DNA of 64,000 nucleotides from Eupeodes corollae (taxonomy: Eukaryota; Arthropoda; Insecta; Diptera; Syrphidae): positions 106,127,525 to 106,191,524 of the forward strand of contig NC_079147.1 of the NCBI RefSeq assembly GCF_945859685.1, written 5' to 3'. The position numbers and the translations under genes are program-made. The notes beneath the pieces were generated by a model. It was not told where the DNA came from and made no database searches. It saw only the letters and a list, made by a program, of their open reading frames with translations. Positions 11,871 through 23,524 of the stretch are shown in pieces (positions within the stretch are counted from its first letter, which is position 1; each line of letters opens with the position of its first letter).

Positions 11871-12117
11871 ACACTTCTTGTTGCAGCCATGGTACGGCTA
11901 CAGATATCCCAGCTAAAACAAGGAAGTACTATGAGAAGTTTCGACGTTAGACGGCTACAATCGCAAGAGACTGCCATATATTTTTCCCATTGAGTCTCTT
12001 GTAGCCTCTTAAGAAGTCCTATGCTGCATGCATAGTGGCAACATTGGCTTGCAACCATCAGAGATACTGCCTCTGAAGTGCTAGGTTTCACACGGCCATC
12101 ACAGCGAAGCTCTGGGT

Positions 12118-12444
12118 TTGACGACGAATGCCGACAAGCGCACGCAGCGAAACAACAGGCATACAAAACGTCGCTGCACAAAAGGACTCGAGCTCTACGA
12201 GCAGAAGAGAAGAGAGGAACACCGGCTTCTTAGATGGAAAAAAAGAGAGCATGAGAAGCGCGCGATCGAGGAGGTAGAGGGATGTCACAATAGGAATGAG
12301 GTTCGTAAATTTTACCAAAAGGTAAAAAAAACCTCCCAAGGGTACCAGCCACGAACTGAAGCCTGTAAAGAAGTTCTTGGGAACATCGTAGTAGAAACGC
12401 AGTCGATACTGAGAATATGGAAGGATCACTTCTTCAAATTATAA
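12118..12444 (+). pseudogene. RTE family 2 copy A, linker
   Basis: Basic linker between endonuclease and RT: a run of K/R/E residues (YEQKRREEHRLLRWKKREHE) followed by EVRKFYQKVKK and MENIV-like then LRIWKDHFFKL, which precedes the RT. The same linker is recognisable in copies B, C and D. Confidence 0.7.
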
Positions 12445-12479
12445 AGCGGCGATGACGAACCGAATTCCGCTTTAAATGA

Positions 12480-13135
12480 GATAGAACCATCAACCTCGGC
12501 GATGCTGACGGCATTGCTGCCGAACTATTCAAAGCAGCAGGTGATGACTTGGTATCGAGCATGCACCAACTCATATGCAAAATATGGTGGGAAGAAAGCA
12601 TGCCCGATGAATGGAATCTCAGCATAGTATGCCGGATACATAAAAAAATTGCTCCAACTACGGAGGCATTAGTCTCCTTAACATAACGTATAAGATCCTC
12701 TCTGCCGTATTATGTGAACGTCTGAAGCAATACGTCAACAACCTGATTGGTGCTTATTAGTGTGGCTTCAGACCAGGAAGGTCCACTATCGACCAAATAT
12801 TCACACTACGGCAGATCTTGGAAAAAACCCAGGAGCTTCAAATCGATACCCACCATCTATTTATCGATTTTAAATCCATGTATGACAGCATCTATAGGGA
12901 AGAGCTCTACCGAGCAATTTCTAGTTTTGGCATCCCTGTCAAACTTATCTGATTGTGCAGAATGACGATGGAGAATTCACGCTGCTCTATCAAGGTCGGA
13001 AAAGATCTTACCGATGCATTTAATGTCAAAAAAAGGTTTTAGACAACGCGATGCACTGTCATGCGACTTCTTCAACATCGTTCTGGAAAGAATTGTGCAA
13101 AACTCAACCGTCAACATTAGAGGCACAATCTTCTA
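12480..13135 (+). pseudogene. RTE family 2 copy A, RT fragment without YADD box
   Basis: In shifting frames one can read MPDEWNLSIVC, the family GFRPG.STIDQIF block near 12765-12800, HHLFIDFK.MYDSI, and VGKDLTDAFNVKK with DALSCDFFNIVLERIV. The sequence then jumps at about 13140 to the post-RT region, so the catalytic aspartate pair is absent. Confidence 0.75.
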
Positions 13136-14267
13136 AAAGTCCTAGGAACCGCTATTAACACAAACAACGACACCAGCGCTGAAATCAAACGAAGAATAAC
13201 TCTTGCAAATCGCTGCTTCTTAGGACATAGAAGGCAATTGAGAAGTAAAGTCCTCTATCAAGCATCTTAAATCACCATCTATAAGACACTCATCATCCCG
13301 GTTCTCATTTATTTCGCTGAGGCCTGGACCCTGTCAAAGAAAGATGAAAGTGTCTTAGGATGCAACGAGAGAAAAATTCTTCGGGTGATTTCTGGTCCCG
13401 TAGGCATAGATGGAGAATGGAGGAGAAGATATAACGACGAACTGCACGGGCTGTAAGGCGACACTGACCTAGTTAGCGGAATTAAAGTCCAACGGCTTAG
13501 ATGGTAGAGGAACAACGCGACTCAGGTGGCGCACGCAGGTGGGAGAGAACCTCAACCAACTTGGCGTGCGAAACTGGAGACAGCTAGCTAGGGACCAAGC
13601 AGGCTGGAGACACATGTTGGTTGAGGCCCAGATGCGCCCGCGAGTTCATAATTACCAGAACTGAAGTACTTTTAGTTCGTATTGAAGCATCTTCTTGACC
13701 GCAAATACTGAAACTGGTGGAACCGAATGGAAACTTAAGAAGAATTGAGAATACTGCTGCTACACCTGCGTGCGCCGCCTGAGTCTTGGTCTTCCTCTAC
13801 TGCGCCGTCCTTTGCGATCGGATTCTAAGACCTTCCGGGCTGGAGCGTTGATGTTCCATCTTGGTAGTTGGACTTTTATTCTATTGACCAGAATAACCTG
13901 TTTGTCGTTGTATCTATTTCTCCACTTTCCATCTATGAAGACGGGATCAAAAATCACCTATAAAATTTTTTTGCGGAGTGTCTTAAGACGCTCTTATCTT
14001 TCATTGACAGGGTCCAGGTCTAAGCGTCATAAATCAGAAGTGGAATAATGAGTGTCTCATAGATGGCGATTTTAGATGCTGGAGAAAGAACTTTACTACT
14101 CTATTGCCTTCTAAGTCGAAAAAAGGCAGCGATTTGCAGGAATTATTCATTGTTTGATTTCAGCTCTGGTGTCGTTGTCTGAATTTATGGCGGTGCCTAG
14201 GTAGACAAAGTCCTTTACTACCTCAAAATTATAGCTACCCAAGTTATAGCTGCCAAGACGTCGTTGT

Positions 14268-14585
14268 TCAAATGTCCTTTTTTGATGACACCATATAGTT
14301 GGTCTTGCCTTCATTGACAACTAAACCCATCTTCTCCGCTTCCGTCGCAACGTTTGACAAAGCTCCACTGACATCACGGTTTGATCTTGGAATAATGTCA
14401 ATATCATCAAATCTTTTCATAACGATGTTGAGAAATCCACATGACAATACATCGCATTGTCCAATACCTTTTTTGACATCAAATGCATCGGTGAGATCTT
14501 TTCCGACATTAATAATCCAGCTAGCATTCTCCATCGTCATTCTGCACAAATGGATAAGTTTGACAGGGAAGTCAAAACTAGACAT
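14268..14585 (-). pseudogene. RTE family 2 copy B, RT fragment
   Basis: A 105-residue frame showing FPVKLIHLCRMTMENA, VGKDLTDAFDVKKG, LSCGFLNIVMKRF then, after a deletion, DDIDIIPRSNRDVSGA and KMGLVVNEGKTNYM. The order matches the other copies. Confidence 0.75.
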
Positions 14586-14771
14586 AATGTTTTTGACCTA
14601 TCACTTTGTTGATGAACGGTTTCACGCGATCAAATATAAAACGTCAAAAAGGATCTTATAGGCAATGTTAAGGAGACTAATGGTCTCCTTTTTTTTGAAT
14701 TGAGCAAATTATGTTAAAATTCCACTCATCGGGAATGCTCCTACCAAGTCATCGTCTGCTGCTTTGAATAA

Positions 14772-15363
14772 TTAGGTTGCGATGCCGTCAGCTAGAACAG
14801 CTTTGTTGGACATCAGTTTCGATACAGCTATTTTCACTTCGTCGATGTCGGGTAGGTGGAATTCTTGATTTGCGTCGACTAGGTTGAGTGCTTCTATCTC
14901 CCCTATAGTGGAATTCGAATCGTCGTGCCCGTCATGTAATTTAAAGAAGTGATCTTTCCATATTCTCAGCATAGACTGCTGTTCTTCAACGATGTTCCCC
15001 ATACTCGTCTTTAAGACTTCAGTTCGCGGCTAGTACCCCTGGAAGTTTTTTTTACCTCTATCTCCTCATACCCCCTTTTTTGCATCTAAGAAGTCGGTGC
15101 TCCTCTTCTGCTTGAAGAGCTGCCAGCTCTGGTCCCTCCGTGTAGCACGGTTTTGTATTTTTGTTGCTTAGCTGCATGTGCTTGCCAGCAATAGTCGTCA
15201 AATCAGAGATTTCGTGTAGTGGCCGAGTGGAATCTAGCGCTTCTGAGGCAGCATCACTAATAGCGGCACGACAATGTTGCGACTGGTTTTCAACGCTCAA
15301 TGTAGGCAGCATAGGGCATAAGAGGTTGTTACAGACTCCATCGGAAAAGGACAAAGCACTCAC
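14772..15363 (-). pseudogene. RTE family 2 copy B, linker region
   Basis: Two frames cover the linker: RIWKDHFFKL, KIAVSKLMSNKAVLADGIA (entry motif of RT) and upstream the EEEHRLLRCKK basic stretch. Broken by a stop and a frameshift at about 15003-15058. Confidence 0.65.
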
Positions 15364-15439
15364 TTGCGCTTGTAGGGTCTAACGTCAAAAATACCACAGT
15401 ACTTCCTTGTTTTGGCTTAGACCGGGATATCCGTAGCCG

Positions 15440-15985
15440 TACCTTGGGTTCAACGAGGTGCCGGCCCCTCGGAAAGTTCGGACATACTGTGTAAACTATA
15501 GAAGTTTCATGCGTGGATCGTAATTTGGTCCATCTGGTTGGTATTGATTGATTAGGAGATTTCCATGTCCACTTGTGGACATCTTAATGTGTGAACGGCG
15601 TAATAGCTACAAGTACATCTCGCCCCAGCGTTGGAGGTAGTGTCGTGCAGGCTGTATCTACCGATTGTGCCACAAAAGATGTCTTCTCTTCCTAAATTGG
15701 CGTTAAAATCTCCTCAGACAATTTTAATGTCATAGCCAGCACTGCTCATATGTCTTGTCCAAGAACTCGAAGAGTATGTCTTTCGTGTCTTCATCTTTCT
15801 CCTCTGTTGGGGCATGCGCGCGTATTAGGCTTATGTTGGCGAATTTAGCCATGATGGGGATTTTAGTGATGCTGCTGCTCAGGCTGACACTGACTTTGTT
15901 TCCGTTTACCGGGTCCATCCCATCGCACTTCTAGGATGGCGGTAATATCTGCCTTGCAGCAGAGCTTCCGCAAATTATTAGGCTA
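15440..15985 (-). pseudogene. RTE family 2 copy B, endonuclease fragment
   Basis: Contains FANISLIRAHAPTEEKDEDT and the downstream LDKTYEQC, followed in shifted frames by the family 'DFNA' and C-terminal endonuclease blocks. Truncated at its 5' end near 15985. Confidence 0.65.
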
Positions 15986-15989
15986 AATG

Positions 15990-17930
15990 GTTTCTTCTAA
16001 GAAACATCTAAAAAATCTAAAAATTTCTTGTTTGCCTCAGAAAATAGCAAACAACAATTTGGTCACACTATTTCCTCACATGTCAATTTCGTCGACGCAG
16101 CGCGGCGCGGCGGTGTAGGTAGGCTTTTTCATTTGATTTAGATCATTCAAACATAACTTTCCATTCTGATATCCAACAAGTTTTCAACACCTCTCACTTT
16201 CATTAACACACATTGGTTTGAAAAAGATAAAACTTTGAAGTCATGGGAATTTATATAGAAAAAGGATGAAAAATTAAAGCTCGAGGCCAATTCTAGAGGA
16301 AAAAGGCAACATTCAACACAACAACAGTTGTATTAGATTCATAGATACTATTCATTACCTGGTAAAGGTATTCCCAAGATGGTATATTTGTTTGAGAGAT
16401 ATTGAAGCATGCATATTTGTTGATATCATTATAAGAACCGCGGAGCAGCAATCGTTGGATATATTCTAGCGTTCTTCATCTTTATAACAATAAATATGTA
16501 GCCCATAAAACAACTTTGACCTCTATAATAAACAGCTCTATGCCTGGAGGCACAATTTTTCACTTAAAATTGTGGTTTATCTCTTTTTTTTTGCTTTTGC
16601 AATGGGAAGGTATTTTTGGGTCTTCCATGAAATTCAAATTCAATGAAAAATAACGGACGGCTTTGAATATTTTATCCTGCTTACAAGCTGCAAAAAAAAG
16701 TCCATATAGAGAAGAGTCAAAATTGTTTCCTGGAGTCACTGTGTTCGTTTTTGTGAGCTAAGGACTTGCTTGTTTTTTTGTTTTTGTTTTTGTGTTCAAT
16801 CTGAATCTGAAATGATTGGAATTTTCAGGAGTTATTCCTTCGGGATCGGGTAAAGAATGAATAATGCCTTTTCATCGTTTTAATATTTTTTTTTGTAAGT
16901 TGGTGTTTTTGTTTTCATTCAAAGGACTTTTTTGCCAGTGCCAAAGGAAGCTACCAAAATGGGTATGGTTAAAAGACAAACAAAAGAAAAGTTTATAACT
17001 TTAAAGTCTAAACACTTGTTTGATCAGAGTTTCTTGGTGTTTTCTTTGTATTATTTATTTGTATCTTAAGTCTTAAGAAAGGGAATTTGCTAACACAGTT
17101 TTACATATCTAGGTACCTTCCTCGCTTTAGATGTTTTTGTTTTGGGTAGGTATAAAGATTTATATGTATCTATCACTATGCCATTAAACGTTACATTATA
17201 AAATCGATAAAATGAAATAAAATAAAATTAAAACAAAAATACGGAGGTTTATTGTAGATAAAAAGCTAAAAACATGCTAATATCGAATATTTAACTCTTC
17301 TATCTCATTTTTGATGCTATTGCTGAATTCTAAAATATGTCTGATTGTGTTTTAACTTTTGGATGATGCATTTGGGGAATTAAAATTCTTGTAAAATTTA
17401 GATTTATTGATGCCATAGCCATATCAATTTTAGTAATAAATTCATATGAGCGATTATTTTAGTATTTATTCAAAGCAGCTAGGGGATATAAAATGAAATA
17501 AATTTATCATAAATTGAAGCAGGATTATTTTAGATATTATTTTAGGTATAATGTAAAATTTATACGTCATGTACATACATGTAGATATGTGAAAACAATA
17601 TAATATCTATTACATGACTAATAGAATGATTTATGAAATTTTGAAAGCCAATCAAATGCCAAAATTAATAAAATAACTAAAATTTTCAGCTCTGAGGTAT
17701 TTTTGGAATAGCAAATAATCTATTTGCATGCACAATATATAAAATTGAAAATTATATAAGTAAAAATATGTCAGTTTATTATTATCCATTTCATAATATA
17801 TTATTAATTATATTAATACCCCAAGCTATTACTTTTTAGGGAAGTAGTTACTCTTGCAAACATTAGAATTTTTTTCCTTTCAATCAAGCAGAAATCTATA
17901 CTATGTAATATTAAAAATGAGAAATTAAGT
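15990..17930. other. Intergenic AT-rich DNA
   Basis: No gene recognised. A short GC-rich patch at about 16090-16125 stands out against the AT-rich background; its role is unknown. Confidence 0.5.
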
Positions 17931-17934
17931 TTGT

Positions 17935-18038
17935 TTAGTTGTTTGTTTGTTTGTTTGTCCGCCCTTCACGTCTAGATGGCGCAATATTCTGACATGATTT
18001 TTTATGTGCAGGAAGACACAAGGCTGGAGATTTTTTTA
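17935..18038. repeat. GTTT microsatellite and Helitron-like core fragment
   Basis: A (GTTT)n run is followed by gtccgcccttcacgtctaga and a sequence with 'gcaggaagacacaaggctgg', a layout I associate with non-autonomous rolling-circle repeats of insects. It is cut by the 3' tail of RTE copy C. Identification is tentative. Confidence 0.35.
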
Positions 18039-18131
18039 AGGTACCTTTCTTACTTACTTTCTTAAGGTGGCGCTAGAGTCCTGTGTGAACTAGGGCCTCG
18101 TCTATATAGCTCTGTCATTAGCTAGATGTCT

Positions 18132-18455
18132 CTAGTTTTGAGCTCTAAGTTGGGTGAGGTCACCTTCCACTTGTGCGCACCACCTGATTCGCGGTCTTCC
18201 TCTACTGCGGGTGTAGATTCGAAGACTTTCGAAGACTTTCCGGGCCGGAGCATTGATTTCCATGCGCTCTACGTGACCTATCCATCTTAGTCGTTGGACT
18301 TTTACCCTTCTGGCTAGGTCTACGTCGATGTACAGCGAGTACAGCTCGTCGTTCCATCTTCTCCTCCACTCCCCTTCGATGCATACGGGACCGTAGATCA
18401 CACGAAGAACTTTTCTCTCGAAGCGACCCAAGGTGCTTTCATCCGCTTTTGTCAT
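18132..18455 (-). pseudogene. RTE family 2 copy C, C-terminal domain
   Basis: A clean 107-residue frame: MTKADESTLGRFERKVLR, VIYGPVCIEGEWRRRWNDEL, WIGHVERMEINAPARKVFES and RSRGRPRIRWCAQVEGDL. This is the best-preserved C-terminus of the family in the window. It corresponds to the end of ORF2 after the RT. Confidence 0.8.
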
Positions 18456-19498
18456 AGTCCATGCTTCTCCACCGTATAGCAGGACGGGGTTGATAAGGGC
18501 CTAATATAGCAACACTTTGGTTCCTCGAGAGAGGACTTCACCACTCAATTGCTTTCTTAGTCCAAAGAAACAGCGATAAGCAAGAGTTATTCTGCGTTTG
18601 ATCTCAGCGCTGGTGTTGTTTTCTGCGTTTCAGCCTATTTAGTCGAAGTCGTTGACTACCTCAAAGTTATGTCCATCGATGGTGACGTTTTGACCAAGAC
18701 GTCTGTGTTGTATATCCTTTCTTGACGACAGCATGTACGTTGTTTTGCCCTCATTAACCGTTCAACAAATTTTTGCCACTTCTGCCTCAATACTCACAAA
18801 AGCCCCACTGACATCACACTGAGTTCTTCCGATTATCTCAATGTCATCAGCATATGCCAGTAATTGTACAGACTTTTGAAAGGTGGTGCCTCTAGTGTTG
18901 AAGTGTGAGCTCTGCACTATTCTTTCAAGCACGATATAGAAAAATCACATGACAGCGCATCACCTTGTCTAACACCTTTTTTGACATCAAAAGGTTCTGT
19001 TAAGCTGTTTCCAACCTTTATGGAGCATCGTGAATTCTATATGGTCATCCTGTAGAAACGGACGAGTTTGGTAGGGATGCCAAAACTAGACTAGATGTTA
19101 AGTAGACTGATTCCTCTAAGCTGGTGCAGTTAAGAGGGTCTTCTTTTTTCAGGATCGGGCAAACAATACTGAGGTTCCATTAATCGGGCATGCTTTCTTC
19201 CGACCATATCTTTCAGATAAGTTGGTGCATGCTCCTAACCAACTTATCTCCAGCTGCTTTGAAGAGATCGGCATTCAAGCCATCTGCTCCAGCGGCTTTA
19301 TTAGACTTCAGCTTAGATATGGCACTTCGTCTAAGTCGGGAGGACGGGATTGTTGGCTTTCGTCGTCTATGTTGAATGGATCATCATCCATATACAGTCT
19401 GCAGAAGTGGTTCTTCCATATTCTCAGCATTGACTGCCTTTCCACAATGTTTCCATTTTCGTCTTCGGTTCTAGGTTTATGTACCTGTGAATTTCATT

Positions 19499-19782
19499 TC
19501 ACCAGTTCATAAAACAATCGAACTTTATTCCTGCTTTTAAACCTCTCAACATCTTCGACTGCTTGCTTTCATGCCATCTCTTTTTTCTTTTGAGAAGTCG
19601 GTTACCCTCTCGCCTTTTCTGCTCATAGAGCTCATGAGCAGCTCTCGTCCTTTTATGCAGAGCCGCTTTGCGTGCCTGTTGTTTGGCTGCATTTTCCTGC
19701 CGACATTCCTCATCAAACCAGGGGTTTCTTGTTGGTGGCTGTTTGAAACCCAGCACATCAGAGGTGGCTTTTCTGATTGCAT
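19499..19782 (-). pseudogene. RTE family 2 copy C, linker
   Basis: Two overlapping frames encode NPWFDEECRQENAAKQQARK, then RTRAAHELYEQKRREGNRLL, the conserved basic linker between endonuclease and RT. Confidence 0.7.
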
Positions 19783-20421
19783 CTTGGCAATGTTGCCACT
19801 GGTTTTCGATACATTGTGTTAGCGGCAGAGAACTTCGAGAGAAGTTTCTTGTAACTCAGTCGGAAAAGGATTTGGCGATCTCTGGCGATTGTAGCCGTTC
19901 GACGTTTACCTTCTCCAAGCACCTCACTGTTTTGCCTTGGTTCTGGAAATCCAAAATGCCAAATTGTCTACAACGAGGTAGTGGTCCAAATCGATGTTAG
20001 CTCCTCGGAAAGTTCGTACATCCATAATGCTGGAAGCGTGTCTGGCGTCGATCGTCAATCGGGTTGAAGGTAGATTGATCTGGAGAAGTTCAAGTTCCTT
20101 TGTGGATGTTGAGGTGTGGAAAACGCGTACTAGCTACCATGACGTTTGCCCCGCAGCAAAATCGATGAGCCTGAATGCGGTGTCGCAAGTGTTGTCGTGC
20201 AGGCTGTTCTTCCCGATTATTCCACCAAAGATGTCTTACCTTTCTAGCTTCGCATTAAAAACGCCCAGGACAATTTTAATATCGTAGATAGGATACTGCT
20301 CATATGTTTTGTCTAATAGCTCGAAGAACATATCTTTGGTATTGTTATCCTACTCTTCTGCTGCCGTCTGGATAAGGAGAGGTGCTAAAGTGGAGACACC
20401 TCTCCCCCCTTTCTCGTTTGC

Positions 20422-21109
20422 TGCCCCCATCAACATTCTTAGAACACAAAAATGTGGGTAATAATAAAATAACTTTAATGTAACCTTTCGAAAAATAAAT
20501 TCTCATCAAACCTTAGTAAATTAAGAGCTTGGCGTATTTTAAAATCGCATTACTTTTATATATGCAGCAGAACTTGGCTGCTTTTATAATACTTATGTTC
20601 TTAGGCGACTTCACTTTTATTTGCCTGGTTCTTTTATTATCATTTACATCCCGCGCAAACTTTTGAACTTTTCCTATGAACCCATTTACCAAACCCATTT
20701 ACGAAACTTAGTTCTATGTTTCTGCTTAGAATAACAATTCTCACCAATTTGTATAACAATTGTTTCCCAAATTGTCAAAGATGAATCTTTGTTGTATTTA
20801 TTTGAAAAATACTTTCACTTTGTTAAATTACATACACCATGAAAGGTAGGCGTATACCACGCCCCTTGAGGGTATATTCACTGATATTTTATTTCCGCCT
20901 CCAAAAACAAGTCAATCACTTCTACTCTGTTAAATTTTATCATTTTACAAACATCGAAAGAAGTTCTTATAAACGATACCAAATACAAGAAAAGTAAGAG
21001 GATAACACGCCCCTTGGGAGAATATTGTCATATTTTTGATCTTTTGTGTAGTATGCATATCGACTCAAATTATTAATTTTAACTCGTTTAAGAAAGTGGT
21101 TTTCGTAGG
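20422..21109. other. Intergenic DNA
   Basis: No recognised gene. Two short similar stretches near 20850-20870 and 21003-21020 (cacgccccttgggag-type) hint at a small local duplication. Confidence 0.4.
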
Positions 21110-21500
21110 CACAACTTAAAAGTAAAAAAATGAAGTCTGCAGAAAGCCAAATTCTTGGTTCGTGCTGTACACTTTCACGGACCGCGGCGATGATCTCGGG
21201 TTAAGTTCCTTGAACAAACGGGTGTTGGCTGATTTATTACTAAACCGGTCGTCTCAAATTTGGCCACCAAACGTCGAAGAGTCGACTGTGTAGGACCACC
21301 ACGTCTACCGTAAAATGAGCGCAATGCAAACAACACTAATTTTGATAATAAAGTTATATCATTTGAACTTCCCATGATGATTTGAAATACAAAACTGTAT
21401 AATAAACAAAAGATTTGACAGATGTCACCAAAACAAAATGGACGCCACGGGGCTCCAAAATCTACCTGCGCAAATTGAAAACCCTTTGTGTTTTTTTTTT
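21110..21500 (-). pseudogene. Tc1/mariner-type transposase N-terminal fragment
   Basis: The minus-strand frame 21175-21375 reads ALRSFYGRRGGPTQSTLRRL, then VAKFETTGLVINQPTPV, the helix-turn-helix of insect transposases that carry a DUF4817-like DNA-binding domain. After a one-base shift the next conserved stretch, EIIAAVRESVQHEPRI, continues to about 21120. The catalytic DDE/D domain is missing. Upstream on the same strand lies a short AT-rich leader of the kind preceding such ORFs. TIRs could not be defined. Confidence 0.7.
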
Positions 21501-21501
21501 T

Positions 21502-23160
21502 TTTGAAGTGCAGTATCTCATTTAAGAAATTATTGCAAATTTTAAGTCCCAGGCTTGATTGTGTGTTTAATTTGAAGTCGGGATCTCTTGTAAATACGAA
21601 GTAGTGTCAGTACTTGCCTGGGTATTTATTTATATTTTTTCGCTTTTTCGTAGACCAAACAAATTTATATCAAAACAATAGATGAAATATGGCAGAGTGT
21701 TGAAGGTATTGCGACACAAACGTTTTGGGAGCTAAGCTGCTAAACTTGATACTTACGAAATTTAGAAAAGATCTATCTTCATAAAGCGGTAATAAAATTC
21801 GCTCAGACAAATGTTTGTAATGTTGCCAAATAAGTCAACTTATAATTCATTTCAGTTAGATACAATTTATCAATATAGAAGATACTTAAACCAAAACATG
21901 GCGAAACTGAAACAGTGCTGTAAAGTAGAAGATTTGAATGCTTTAGGAAAATGTTAACATCACATTTAAAATGTCAAATAAGCCATTCGGATTCGGCATA
22001 AGAACTATAGGTCTTCTCCCTTCCTGTAATTACTCCCACACAGAAATGGTTGAGAATTGCAAGTCCCTAGGGCCTACGGACTGTTAAGCCACCTTATTTA
22101 TTTTGTATACAAATTTTGCAGCGGTCGAAAATTGTGGTGTGAGTTTTAAGGAAATGTTGGAAGAATTATGCCATTAAGATGTTTTGAAATACAGAATTGT
22201 TCCATAAAATGTTAAGAAAAAGAGGAATATGAGGTCCATTCTAAGTGCCATCACAAAAACAAAACTCACTTAAGTTCCAGAATGTCCCAGAAAATTTCTT
22301 AACTTTCATCCACTGCCCGTCCTCACCCAGGCCAAGAGTTTAATTTCGTCAAATAAATTTTATCCGTGCGAAAAACGGAAACAAAGAAAGAGATTTTCTA
22401 TATGAAAATGTACATAAAAAGCGAAACAATACGAAAAACACTTTCCACTTTGGGTATTTTGAAGAACACCAACATCGTGCAGTGCTCCGACTCCGACTCC
22501 TCTGTATCTGTATGATGTTGAACAAATTCGGTCCACCATTTATTTGGGTGGTTGATGTTGAGCACATAACATTTTGGTTTTACCAAAACCAAGAAAAGGA
22601 GGTTTTTCCGTTCTTCTTCTATTTTACTTTCTGGGGCTTTTGATTTTTCTTCTTGTGGAAAAATTTATATGCTTAAAAATTTGCATGTGGATATAGAAGA
22701 ATTTATGAGACGCAAATAAATTTCCATTTTTTTCTCATATTTTATATGTTTGCAGGTTATGTTGTTTTATTTTTTATATGAGGCTGTGTGGCGTTTTAAC
22801 AAAGCAGTTTAGATAAATTTTCATTATTTTAGTATTTTAACATATATAGTGACATTTGAAATGAAATGCTTTATAATCAAATAAAAATCAAATTCATTCA
22901 ACATTTCGAGTTTATGAATTATTATTATTGGGTATATGTGACAATAATTCACCCAAATCATTTTGGGTAAAAATAGTGGGAGTTAGAAATGTTCAAGGTT
23001 TATTTTATAAGAATCAGAGAAGTGAGATTCCGTTCTTATAAAACAAACCCCACTGATGAAAACCAGAATAAGTTCAAACAAGCTAGAAAAACCAGTAACT
23101 GTCAAATTTAATGAACAAAATGTTAAATGACTAGAAATAACGGCGACAAATACTACAATG
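21502..23160. other. Mostly intergenic DNA
   Basis: No gene identified. At 22060-22085 a short GC-richer segment (cctagggcctacggactg) resembles 8173-8192 and may be the worn 3' end of an unknown element. A 64-residue minus-strand frame at 22398-22592 was inspected and not recognised. Confidence 0.4.
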
Positions 23161-23164
23161 CCCC

Positions 23165-23520
23165 AAGGGTACAACCTACTTTCACACAGATGGATGAAAA
23201 ACAAATGAAAAGGCTGGTGGAGGTGTGTACCCTGAACGACTGAAATTTAGTCTCTAATTACGCCTTCCCACTCGTTGTAGAGTGTTTCGGGCAGAACTTT
23301 TAGCCATAAGAGAAGTCTTGTCCTGGCTTACAGAAAACGTAATATGCACGTCTGATATCTGTATTTTCTCAGGTAGTCACGCTACTATTAAACCTCTGGA
23401 CACTATGCCGGCCGTGGAAAGTAGCCAAATATCAGGTGGAATAACATCAGCACTTATCTGGTTACGAAAAACATATGGATTGGACTAGATTTCAGGCGAT
23501 CAATGTGGTTGCTCTCCCTT
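23165..23520 (+). pseudogene. LOA-type retrotransposon RNase H fragment
   Basis: Reads HTDG at the start (first catalytic Asp region), then a decayed LRLPTRC, FRAELLAIREVLSWLTENVI and CIFSGSHATIKPLD. The same domain at 50218-50450 in the 47-51 kb element reads FQAEILAIKEVLSWL and IFSDSQAAIKSLD, so this is a diverged relative. Both ends are truncated. Confidence 0.7.
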
Positions 23521-23524
23521 ACCA

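Larger units (their letters stand above)
10745..13670 (+). mobile_element. RTE-type retrotransposon family 2, copy A
   Basis: One of six copies of the same family in the window. It has the family's 5' UTR (the segment around 11018-11050 recurs inverted near 39555-39590), an endonuclease at about 11250-11870, a linker at 12118-12444, RT at 12480-13135 and a C-terminus at about 13300-13660. Many frameshifts and stops are present, and the stretch holding the catalytic YADD box is deleted, joining RT near 13140 directly to the post-RT region. The 3' simple tail is not evident. Such ORFs are often mislabelled 'craniofacial development protein 2' in insect annotations. Confidence 0.85.
13745..15985 (-). 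mobile_element. RTE-type retrotransposon family 2, copy B (inverted)
   Basis: Minus-strand copy facing copy A tail to tail with roughly 75-100 bp between. Its C-terminus (NINAPARKVLESDRKGRRSR, 13760-13957) is nearest the spacer. RT is at 14268-14661, linker at 14772-15363 and endonuclease at about 15440-15985. An internal deletion joins FLNIVMKRF to DDIDIIPRS, removing part of the RT including the first half of the YADD region. The 5' end is truncated in the endonuclease. Confidence 0.8.
18040..20420 (-). mobile_element. RTE-type retrotransposon family 2, copy C
   Basis: Minus-strand copy. The 3' tail (CTTA units on the plus strand, 18046-18062) abuts the C-terminus at 18132-18455. RT with the YADD region lies at about 18750-19300, linker at 19499-19782 and endonuclease fragments at 20100-20350. 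Its 5' end keeps the UTR motif cacctctccccc (20398-20409) also present near 39690. The RT is scrambled by many stops. Confidence 0.8.

Noticed and set aside
22398..22592. 64-residue minus-strand frame as an exon
   Set aside because: No family resemblance and overlapped by another frame of the same length.
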